A stretch of 5,823 bases of DNA. It comes from CAXSEF01 sp964236535. GTDB taxonomy: Bacteria; Pseudomonadota; Alphaproteobacteria; Acetobacterales; Acetobacteraceae. Position numbers and translations under genes: made by a program. A model generated the notes under the pieces. It saw only the letters and a list, made by a program, of their open reading frames with translations, had not been told where the DNA came from and did no database searches. This document shows, one piece after another, positions 1 to 5,430 of this stretch; positions within the stretch are counted from its first letter, which is position 1, and each line of letters opens with the position of its first letter. The stretch is taken from contig CAXSEF010000144.1 of NCBI GenBank assembly GCA_964236535.1, forward strand, positions 1 through 5,823. The letters are read 5' to 3'.

Positions 1-10
1 GCCGGCATGG

Positions 11-957
11 ATGGCACGAGCATTGTCGGTGGATCTTCGGGACAGGGTTGTGGCGGCGATCGCAGGCGGTCTGTCGCGCAGGCAGGCGGCGGTTCGCTTC
101 GGTGTGAGCGCGGCAAGCGCGGTCCGGTGGCAGCAGCTTGTGACGCAGCACGGGACGCCAAAGCCTCAGCAGCAGGGTGGCGATCGACGCTCGAGTAAGA
201 TCGAGGCGCATGCGGATCTGATTTTGGGTGCTTACAAGACGACGCCCGACATCACCCTGGCGGAGTTGCAGGCCCTGCTGACCGAGCACGGCACGCAAGT
301 CGCGCTTGGCACGATATGGCGGTTCTTCGCGCGACGCGGGATCACGCGCAAAAAAAGACGGCGCATGCGACCGAGCAGGACCGTTCCGATATCCTGAAGC
401 GGCGCGAGGACTGGTTCGAAGGACAGCTCGATCTTGATCCCGACCGTCTCGTCTTCATCGATGAAACCTGGGCGTCCACCAACATGGCGCGCCGCTATGG
501 CAGGGCCCCACGCGGCGAGCGACTGCGCGCCGGCGTGCCGCATGGGCATTGGAAGATCACCACCTTCGTCGCCGGCCTGCGCCGCTCCGGCATGGTCGCA
601 CCCTGGGTAATCGATGGACCGATGAACGAGGACGCCTTCACCACCTACGTGTCCTGCGTCCTCGTGCCTGAACTGTCGCCCGGCGACGTTGTCATCATGG
701 ACAATCTGTCGAGCCACAAAACACCGGCCGTGCGCGCCGCCATCGAAAAGGCGGGTGCCGCGCTCCTGTTCCTTCCACCCTACAGCCCCGACTTCAACCC
801 CATCGAGATGGCCTTCTCCAAGCTCAAGGCGCACCTCCGAAAGGCCGCCGAACGCACCATTCACGGCCTCTGGAACGCCATCGGCCGGATCGTCGACCTC
901 TACTCGCCCCAGGAATGCTCCAACTACTTCGCTACCGCCGGGTATGATGCAGACTGA
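11..957 (+). CDS. IS630-family transposase (orfA/orfB joined by -1 frameshift)
   Basis: This DDE transposase cuts and joins DNA to move the IS. The first frame runs 11-397 and carries an N-terminal helix-turn-helix (about residues 15-42, with LSRRQAAVRFGVS) that should bind the terminal repeats. The second frame is open over 316-957 and carries the catalytic domain. A slip of -1 near 353-355 joins them into a 315-residue protein, a normal size for the family, and gives the junction ITRKKKTAHATEQDR, which reads like intact IS630 transposases. The catalytic triad is visible in the joined protein: D151 in FIDET, D231 in VIMDNLSSHK, and E266 in PPYSPDFNPIE. The start ATG at 11 gives the usual beginning MARALSVDLRDRVV; the ATG at 7 is in another frame. 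Unshifted translation ends at 395-397 and gives a 128-residue DNA-binding protein without the catalytic domain. No lesion other than the expected shift is seen, so the gene may be active. Confidence 0.9.
350..356 (+). other. A7 slippery site for transposase frameshifting
   Basis: Seven consecutive A lie where the two transposase frames must be joined. In the first frame the codons are AAA AAA AGA; moving back one base after the second AAA gives AAG ACG GCG, which enters the catalytic frame. AAA can re-pair perfectly after a one-base backward slip, and a run of A is also prone to polymerase slippage. Programmed shifting in two-frame IS630 elements is established. That it operates here, and at the ribosome or at transcription, is inference. 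Confidence 0.75.
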
Positions 958-972
958 TCAGAAACCGCTCTA
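954..972 (+). repeat. Right terminal end of the IS and TA target site
   Basis: The stretch after the transposase stop contains the palindrome ctgatcag (954-961), then gaaaccgctc, then TA at 971-972. The end is identified from its position just after the transposase, the TA, and the abrupt change to glycosyltransferase coding sequence on the opposite strand. The matching left repeat is outside the window, so the exact boundary is not proven. Confidence 0.6.
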
Positions 973-1959
973 GGTGGCACCGGCTTTGAACCGCGAGAAG
1001 ACGGCCCTTCGCCTGAGCGCTACCCAGACACCACGCGACAGATACGTCGCCGGAATGTGGCGGGCGCACTTCATCGCGGTCATCAGATGACCGTTCACGA
1101 GAGACCACGAGAACAGCTGATACCAGAGCGCGATTTCCCGGCCAGCGAGGATCGCTGCCAGGTCAGACCGGTTTCCGATGGTGTCTGGCGATCTTTCTAC
1201 CGATACGTCACCAAGACATGCACGCACTCTGCGGTTGACTTCTATGAGCTGAAAAGTCGATCCTCGACTGAAGGATACTGAGTCCCGTCTGCGGGAGTAC
1301 CTGTAGTAAGCGGCATCGACCATACCGAAACGGGCATTCGCCAGCAGGAGACGAGAATACAGCAGAAAATCCTCTCCGATGACGATATCAGCTTCATATC
1401 GAAGTGAGTTAGCGTCCAGAAAACTTCGCCTGACCATCGGCTTGATGAGGCCAAACGACGGAAACAGATGTTTCCCTGGATAGTCCCTCTCTAGCAGATG
1501 CTGCAATGTGAGCAGATCAGCGCCCGCCATCCACGACTCCGGAAATGCTGCTCCAACAAGCTCCTCGGAACCGAAATCCCGCACCTGCAAATTGTCGGCG
1601 ACTGCGTCGAGACCTCGCGACACTGCAGTTTGTAACAGACAGGCCAGACGCTCCGGCGCAAAGCTGTCGTCCGCGTCCAGGAGTGCAATCCATTCTCCCG
1701 TTGCATCTGCAATCGCCGTATTCCGAGCGGCACTGGGCCCCAGAGACTTCGGATGACTTAGCAACCTCATGCGTGGATCTTTGGCGCTGATGCGGCGGGT
1801 GACTTCCGCGGTGTCATCCAACGATCCATCATCCACAACGATGACTTCGATGTCGTTGTGGGTCTGACCCAATGCAGACTGTACAGCAGTCTCGATAAAG
1901 GCGGCTGCGTTGTATGCAGGTATTATGATGGATACAGTCGTATTAATCGTAGAGCTCAC
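970..1959 (-). CDS. Family 2 glycosyltransferase, ExoO-like
   Basis: The 329-residue protein should transfer a sugar from a nucleotide-sugar donor to a lipid-linked acceptor at the cytoplasmic face of the membrane, as in exopolysaccharide assembly. It has a GT-A fold signature in order: VSIIIPAYNA (9-18), VVDDGSLDDT (41-50), PSAARN (75-80), the metal- and nucleotide-binding DADD (95-98), ADNLQ (121-125), and GEDFLLYSRLL (195-205), whose ED is the likely catalytic base region. The GPSAARN, ADNLQ, PGK, LIKPM-RR-FL and YRY pattern resembles ExoO-type succinoglycan enzymes. The start is GTG, with an in-frame TAA two codons upstream and no early in-frame ATG; the only Shine-Dalgarno-like element is a weak GGA. 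The stop TAG is made of the TA at the IS insertion site plus the first base of the IS, so the native C-terminus may be missing a few residues. The acceptor and pathway cannot be told, since no other polysaccharide gene is in view. Confidence 0.87.
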   Translation of the reverse strand: MSSTINTTVSIIIPAYNAAAFIETAVQSALGQTHNDIEVIVVDDGSLDDTAEVTRRISAKDPRMRLLSHPKSLGPSAARNTAIADATGEWIALLDADDSFAPERLACLLQTAVSRGLDAVADNLQVRDFGSEELVGAAFPESWMAGADLLTLQHLLERDYPGKHLFPSFGLIKPMVRRSFLDANSLRYEADIVIGEDFLLYSRLLLANARFGMVDAAYYRYSRRRDSVSFSRGSTFQLIEVNRRVRACLGDVSVERSPDTIGNRSDLAAILAGREIALWYQLFSWSLVNGHLMTAMKCARHIPATYLSRGVWVALRRRAVFSRFKAGAT

Positions 1960-2003
1960 GTTTTATCCGATACGATGGCTTCCAGGCAGAGAGAATCCCG
2001 ATA

Positions 2004-2032
2004 CTTAGATTTCGGAGACTTCACGTGAACAA
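2004..2032 (-). promoter_or_regulatory. Possible promoter of the glycosyltransferase gene
   Basis: On the minus strand TTGTTC (2027-2032) is followed after 17 bases by TCTAAG (2004-2009). These are weak matches to sigma-70-type -35 and -10 boxes, about 45-70 bases before the GTG start. The -35-like box lies in the first of two direct repeats of gtgaacaa (2025-2032 and 2041-2048), and a palindrome ttcacgtgaa spans 2020-2029, so a regulator could bind here. The evidence is pattern only. Confidence 0.22.
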
Positions 2033-2333
2033 CGCGAACGGTGAACAATCCGGAAACTTCGACATCCCGTGAACGGGCGCGGCCATTGCAGACACCGGAG
2101 AATCGAAGGACGCACCCCCTGGACGAAGGATGGTCTTCGAACGATGTTCCCCGGAACGGTCCAGGGAACCGACGGTTGCTGGATCGGCAATCAGCGCCTG
2201 TCGCGAAATGCGGCGCAGCGGGTCGACTGGCGTGGTTCGAGCACCGGAGCGGAGCGGCCATCTGGGCCGTGAGCACCGGAGCACAGGATAACCGCCTGGA
2301 CGGCCGTTGCAAAAACGCTACGAGACCGGCTCT

Positions 2334-2355
2334 CGACGACCCGCGCGGGTCGTCG
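2334..2355. terminator. 22-base perfect palindrome after folA, possible terminator
   Basis: The sequence cgacgaccc (2334-2342), the centre gcgc, and gggtcgtcg (2347-2355) form a perfect inverted repeat: a 9-pair stem with a four-base loop. It begins 25 bases beyond the folA stop in the direction of transcription. It could stop transcription or protect the 3' end of the message. There is no run of T on either side, so it is not a classical intrinsic terminator; a protein-binding palindrome is the alternative. Confidence 0.4.
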
Positions 2356-2379
2356 GCACGGCAGGCGAAGCGCCCCGCC

Positions 2380-2778
2380 TCACCCCCGCCCGATCAGCCA
2401 AGCCGGGTCGAACCACGTATCCGCCGGCCCGTCATACGGCAGCCGCGTGATGTCCCAGTGCACGATCAGCGGCGCATACGCGGCCCACATGCTCGGCCCC
2501 CCGCCCACGAACACCACCCGGTCCGCATGCCGCGCCAGCACCGCCGCCGGATCGTCCGACGCATGCACCACCACGATCGTCCGGCTCGCGAAATCCGACT
2601 TCGGGATCGACGCCACCGTCCGCGCCCCCGCGATCAGCACGTGCCCCATCGTCATCGCCCAGAACCGCCGCACGTCCTCGCGGAACTCCGGCCGCGCGTC
2701 GCCCTCCCACGGCAGCTTGCCGTCCAGCCCGAGCTGCCCCCGCACCCCGATCGCGCACATCGACCGCACATCCGCCAT
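2380..2778 (-). CDS. folA: Short dihydrofolate reductase
   Basis: Dihydrofolate reductase makes tetrahydrofolate from dihydrofolate with NADPH in the cytoplasm, for thymidylate, purine and methionine synthesis. Visible hallmarks are CAIGVRGQLGLDGKLPW (8-24), covering the first strand and the flexible loop; EDVRRFW (34-40), whose Asp could stand for the substrate-binding acid; GHVLIAGARTVASIP (45-59), for the NADPH-binding helix; RTIVVVHAS (66-74); VVFVGGGPSMWAAY (88-101), the GGG nucleotide loop; and DTWFDPAWL near the end. The start at 2776-2778 is chosen because the family begins only a few residues before the first strand; the 32 upstream codons encode nothing DHFR-like and overlap a repeat. 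At 132 residues it is shorter than the roughly 160 of the E. coli enzyme and lacks the last strands. I recall similar short forms in Acetobacteraceae, so this may be a natural subfamily rather than a truncation. It lies downstream of the phosphatase gene on the same strand. Confidence 0.8.
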   Translation of the reverse strand: MADVRSMCAIGVRGQLGLDGKLPWEGDARPEFREDVRRFWAMTMGHVLIAGARTVASIPKSDFASRTIVVVHASDDPAAVLARHADRVVFVGGGPSMWAAYAPLIVHWDITRLPYDGPADTWFDPAWLIGRG

Positions 2779-2811
2779 CACCCGACCCCCGCTGCCTGCC
2801 GCCCGAGTGAA

Positions 2812-2892
2812 GCAGAGCCCGCACGCCCGCGAAAGCCAAGCGCAAGCAAGCCCGGGCTCTGCCCAGACCCGCAAAGGGCCGGCGGCCCTTTG
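2812..2892. repeat. REP-like structured element between the phosphatase gene and folA
   Basis: Two inverted repeats lie side by side. The outer one pairs gcagagcccg (2812-2821) with cgggctctgc (2853-2862), ten perfect pairs around a 31-base loop. The second pairs caaagggcc (2872-2880) with ggccctttg (2884-2892), nine pairs with a ggc loop. The stretch gggctctgcccagaccc followed by a caaaggg hairpin resembles dispersed intergenic repeats I associate with Acetobacteraceae and related genomes; this is from memory. It sits just upstream of folA, in what may be its leader or the intergenic part of a joint message, and could affect termination or message stability. Confidence 0.6.
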
Positions 2893-2913
2893 ATCCCATT
2901 TGCTTAAGCACAG

Positions 2914-2966
2914 GGATTCTCAAGGCTCAGCCTTGAGCGGAGTCCAGAGGCGGCGCCTCTGGCCTT
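2914..2966 (+). repeat. Double-hairpin repeat, copy 1 (3' end of phosphatase gene)
   Basis: This 53-base element contains two back-to-back hairpins. The first is ctcaaggct, a single c, agccttgag; the second is ccagaggc, ggc, gcctctgg. They are joined by cggagt. An almost identical inverted copy lies at 3783-3834. The two copies differ only in the centres of the hairpins while the stem arms are kept. Copy 1 covers the stop codon of the phosphatase gene and encodes that protein's last 13 residues. The paired-hairpin layout resembles REP/BIME elements of other bacteria. A perfect 10-base palindrome, tgcttaagca, lies just before it at 2901-2910. Confidence 0.8.
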
Positions 2967-3748
2967 CCTTCCTCCACCAGCCCCCGCAACACCCCCGCCA
3001 CCCCCGGCGCCGCCGCCAGGATCGCGTCCCCCGTCGAAGGCCCGCTCCCCCCCAGGAAGTCGCTCGCCACCGCCCCCGCCTCCCCCAGGATCGCGAGCCC
3101 CCCCGCCACGTCCCACAGCCGGATGTGCAGCTCCGCATACCCGTCGAGCCGCCCGCACGCGACGTCGGCCAGCGCCATCGCCCCCGACCCCTCCGCGCGC
3201 AGCATCGCCCCCGCCCCCAGCACCCGCCGGTTCAGCGCGTGGAACGCCGCGGTGTCGCTGCGCGGCGACCACCCGACCTCCACCATCGCCCGCGCCATCT
3301 CGGTCGTCTGCGAAACCCGGATCGCCCGCCCGTTCAGGCTCGCCCCCCCGCCGCGCCGCGCCGCGAACACCTCGCCAAGCACCGGCGCCGCCAGCACCCC
3401 CGCCAGCGCCATCCCCTCCCCCAGCAACCCCAGCGACACGCACCACCGCGACCGCCCGCGCGCGAAATTGCTCGTCCCGTCGATCGGGTCCGCCACCCAG
3501 CGCAGCCCCCCCGCCACGCCCGCCTCGCCCTCTTCCTCCCCGAGGAACCCGTCCGCCGGGAACCGCACCCGCAGCCGCTCGCGGATCAGCCGCTCGACCC
3601 GCCCGTCCGCCTCGGTCAGCCAGTCCTGCGCGCCCTTCTGGCTCGCCTGCGGCGCCCCCGGCGGCGGCTGCAGCGAGCGCGCCAGCGCCGCCGCCTCCGC
3701 GCAGACCTCGAGCGCCGCGTCCAGGCGTCGCTGCAGGGCATCATCCAT
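2927..3748 (-). CDS. Inositol monophosphatase-family phosphatase
   Basis: Members of this family are magnesium-dependent, lithium-sensitive phosphatases that remove phosphate from inositol phosphate, histidinol phosphate, PAP or fructose bisphosphate in the cytoplasm. The metal-site motifs are complete in this 273-residue protein: D42-x-x-T45-x-x-D48, the GEEEG loop with acids 71-73, DPIDGTSNF (87-95), which provides two metal-binding Asp and the catalytic Thr region, and WDVAGG (212-217). Length is typical for the family. The start at 3746-3748 is preferred because it is preceded by GGGAG at a suitable distance and begins MDDALQRRLDAALEVC, as expected for the first helix; the open frame extends 50 codons upstream, but that part crosses a repeat element. 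The last residues, GRPEAPPLDSAQG, come from repeat copy 1 and are not family sequence. Substrate cannot be decided: histidinol phosphatase or a SuhB/CysQ-like role are all possible. GC content is very high, unlike the glycosyltransferase gene. Confidence 0.88.
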   Translation of the reverse strand: MDDALQRRLDAALEVCAEAAALARSLQPPPGAPQASQKGAQDWLTEADGRVERLIRERLRVRFPADGFLGEEEGEAGVAGGLRWVADPIDGTSNFARGRSRWCVSLGLLGEGMALAGVLAAPVLGEVFAARRGGGASLNGRAIRVSQTTEMARAMVEVGWSPRSDTAAFHALNRRVLGAGAMLRAEGSGAMALADVACGRLDGYAELHIRLWDVAGGLAILGEAGAVASDFLGGSGPSTGDAILAAAPGVAGVLRGLVEEGRPEAPPLDSAQG

Positions 3749-4018
3749 CGGCCGGCTCCCGGGGTGTCTGCGCAAAGCAGGCAAGGCCAGAGGCTCTGCC
3801 TCTGGACTCCGCTCAAGGCAAGCCTTGAGAATCCATATGCCTGGAGCCCGGCGTCCGGAGACCCCCCGCGTCGCGCCGCACGCGCACCCGCCACTCAATG
3901 GGCGCGATCACCGTGCACCCGGTCGGGACAACGACCCTGCACGCGGCGAGCGTGGGTGCGGCTGTGACATCATCGCAAACGGCATCAGCCCGATCGAAGG
4001 GCATGACGACGCAGCGGC
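3749..4018. other. Divergent intergenic stretch with repeat
   Basis: This stretch separates the leftward phosphatase gene from the rightward ATPase remnant. It contains repeat copy 2 and otherwise no motif I recognise. Frames open through it encode low-complexity Arg/Ala/Pro sequence. It probably includes the phosphatase promoter, but no clear -35/-10 pair is visible, and it may include degraded upstream parts of the ATPase gene. Confidence 0.45.
3783..3834 (-). repeat. Double-hairpin repeat, copy 2 (upstream of phosphatase gene)
   Basis: This is the inverted counterpart of the element at 2914-2966. Read on the minus strand it has the same order: ggattctcaaggc, a tt centre, gccttgag, cggagt, then ccagaggc-aga-gcctctgg. 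Compared with copy 1 the stem arms are kept, and changes and a one-base length difference fall at the hairpin centres. It lies 34 to 86 bases before the phosphatase start codon, so it may be in the 5' leader and could fold in the message. Confidence 0.8.
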
Positions 4019-4461
4019 CTTCTGCGCACCGAAGGATACCCGTATTTCCTGCAGGAGTGGGGCAAGCATTCCTGGAACACGGCGAAATCGTCGCCGATCA
4101 CCCTGCAGAACGCGATCGACGCCGGTCCTGTCGCGATCGAGAACCTCGATCAGGACTTCTTCCGGGTTCGGTTCGACAGACTCACGCCGCGCGAAAAGGT
4201 CTACCTGAGAGCGATGACAGAATTGCCGAAGACAAACAGAAAGCCGGCGATATCGCCACGATGATGAACTCCAGGAGCAGTACCGTCGGTCCGATCAAGA
4301 ACAAACTGATCACCAAGGGTATGGTATACAGTCCTTATCATGGAGATACGGCCTTCACCGTTCCCATGTTCGCCGGCTTCATGAAACGTGAGGTTCCGGT
4401 GTACTCCCCTGATCCCGGCGGTGATGCGGATTTCGGCGATCCCGAAACCGGCGATGACTAA
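4019..4461 (+). pseudogene. C-terminal remnant of an AAA+ ATPase, frameshifted
   Basis: Two adjoining frames together read like the C-terminal part of a family of roughly 400-residue AAA+ ATP-binding proteins known to me only as of unclear function. The first frame gives RTEGYPYFLQEWGKHSWNTA, then DQDFFRVRFDRLTPREKVYL and RAMTEL, and would stop at 4262-4264. The homology continues one frame back, from about 4243, with KAGDIATMMNSRSSTVGPIK, then LITKGMVYSPYHGDTAFTVP and MFAGFMKR, a winged-helix-like end, and stops at 4459-4461. A net loss of one base (or gain of two) around 4228-4242 explains this. The N-terminal nucleotide-binding part with Walker A and B motifs is absent: an in-frame TGA lies at 4004-4006 and nothing recognisable precedes it. 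An acidic tail ends the protein. GC content is lower than in the phosphatase gene. I judge it non-functional; the family assignment is from remembered sequence patterns. Confidence 0.72.
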
Positions 4462-4587
4462 CCAGGACTGCGCCAGACCAGCCATCCAAGCCGGATAAAC
4501 TGGCCCAGCCCTCCCCAACCCCGCATCACATCAGCGCCACGACCCGCAAGCCGGCATCGCCGTCAGGCCTGCCCGTCCGGATGGCAC

Positions 4588-5430
4588 TCACTTCTTCCCC
4601 GGCTCCTCGTAGTACGTCCCGTTGACCTCGTCGCCGATGACCGCAAAGGCCGACGGCGAGCACTGGTCGATCGGGTCGCTCCGCCAGGTGAACCCCGTCG
4701 ACGGCACCTCCACGCTCGCCTCCATCCGACAGGCTGCAAGGAACCCCGTCACGCGAAAGCGCCTGCTCCGATCGTCGTACGTGACGGCCTGGTCCGTGGC
4801 CTCGAAGACCATCCTGAAGCTCATGCGCGCCGGCGTGGTGGGCGCCGCATGGGCCGGCCACCCCGGCTGGTCGTTCACGGGCACGTCCCGCATCTCGATC
4901 GTCGCGGACCTGCCCCCGCCGCCCCAGGTCAATGCGCCCGTCGGCACCGCGACAACCCAGTACAATCCGGCATCGGTGATCGGCGGATGGAAGTCGTGCA
5001 CCTGATGGTCGGGACCGAACCGGCCCCGGAACAGCGACAGTCATATGTGGGTGAACACTCCGGGCTGCGCCGCCCGCGCCGCCCAGTACTCGCCGTCCAT
5101 GATGCCGAAATCGGTGGTCTTGGTGCCGAACAGGATACGCTCGCCTGTCCCGTCGGTGCCGGCGCCGCTGAACCCGGAGCAACGGGCGATCCTGCCCTTG
5201 AAGTGGTAGATGTGCGACGGCTCCAGGCCGGGACCCGCCGGCTGGTTGTGGCTGCCGTTCATGTCCAGCCACGGGATCGGGAACGGCCCGGCGGGACCGT
5301 CCGGATCGACAGGGGGTGCGACGACCGGCGCGCTCCCGGCGCCCTGAGCCGACGCGCTCCCGCCCGACGCGAGCAGCGCACCGCCAACCGCCCCGCTGCC
5401 GAGAAAATGTCGGCGCGATACAAAATCCAT
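4588..5430 (-). pseudogene. Tat-exported protein of unknown function, interrupted by in-frame TGA
   Basis: One reading frame of 280 codons runs from ATG at 5428-5430 to the TGA at 4588-4590, broken only by a TGA at 5041-5043 (codon 130). Both sides look coding: GEYWAARAAQPGVFTHI before it, LSLFRGRFGPDHQ and VHDFHPPITDAGLYWVVAVP after it. The N-terminus has a twin-arginine signal, so the intact protein should be exported folded to the periplasm. The mature part has no domain I can name; notable stretches are PWLDMNGSHNQPAGPGLEPS, IYHFKGRIARCSGF, PARMSFRMVFEATD, FRVTGFLAACRMEASVEVPS and DEVNGTYYEEPGKK at the end. The ATG at 5430 is chosen because it puts the RR motif at residues 6-7 and has AGGG seven bases upstream; the frame stays open further upstream but that part is not signal-like. 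A CGA to TGA change is the simplest explanation. Read as separate genes, the halves would be 5041-5430 and a GTG-initiated 4588-5001. Confidence 0.7.
5347..5430 (-). other. Twin-arginine signal peptide
   Basis: Residues 1-28 of the exported protein contain the Tat motif SRRHFLG (5-11), a weakly hydrophobic Gly/Ala-rich core, GSGAVGGALLASGG, and a probable cleavage site after ASA (26-28). The motif matches the S/T-R-R-x-F-L pattern well. Confidence 0.8.

Larger units (their letters stand above)
1..972 (+). mobile_element. IS630-family insertion sequence, left end missing
   Basis: The element consists of a frameshifted IS630-type transposase followed within 15 bases by its right end. IS630 elements are known to insert at TA and duplicate it; a TA at 971-972 directly follows the sequence gaaaccgctc and is taken as the target duplication. 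The window opens only ten bases before the transposase start, so the left terminal repeat and the other TA copy are not visible. If the element is intact, its left end should begin with something close to gagcggtttctgatca, the reverse complement of the right end. The element abuts the 3' end of the glycosyltransferase gene on the other strand. Confidence 0.85.
1960..2379. other. Gene-free stretch between glycosyltransferase and folA
   Basis: Open frames exist here on both strands, but their translations are rich in Arg, Pro and Ser, lack recognisable motifs and start without convincing ribosome sites, so I call none of them. The stretch contains a possible promoter and short repeats near the glycosyltransferase, a 12-base direct repeat (gagcaccggagc at 2239-2250 and 2271-2282), and a strong palindrome near the folA end. 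It may include decayed coding sequence too degraded to recognise. Confidence 0.5.

Noticed and set aside
232..864. 210-codon minus-strand frame opposite the transposase
   Set aside because: It is a shadow of the transposase, which has a full DDE triad on the plus strand.
1956..2312. 118-codon minus-strand frame before the glycosyltransferase
   Set aside because: No recognisable motif, Ser/Arg/Cys-rich composition, and it overlaps the likely glycosyltransferase promoter.
2779..2874. Upstream extension of the folA frame
   Set aside because: It crosses the REP-like element, encodes Cys/Ala/Gly-rich sequence, and DHFR proteins begin right at the first strand.
2041..2907. Long plus-strand open frame of 288 codons across the folA region
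   Set aside because: Its product is Arg/Pro/His-rich low-complexity sequence antisense to folA, which has clear DHFR motifs; the frame is open only because of high GC.
2914..3834. Inverted repeats around the phosphatase gene as ends of a transposon
   Set aside because: There is no transposase inside, no target duplication flanking them, and each repeat is itself a double hairpin typical of REP-type elements; one copy also overlaps the gene's coding end.
3749..3898. Fifty-codon upstream extension of the phosphatase frame
   Set aside because: It passes through repeat copy 2 and has no family similarity; the internal ATG at 3748 has a good ribosome site.
2900..4208. Long plus-strand frames (355 and 361 codons) opposite the phosphatase gene
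   Set aside because: They are antisense to a gene with complete metal-site motifs and encode biased Arg/Pro/Ser sequence.
4462..4587. Possible terminator between the convergent ATPase remnant and exported-protein gene
   Set aside because: I found no convincing stem followed by a T-run on either strand.
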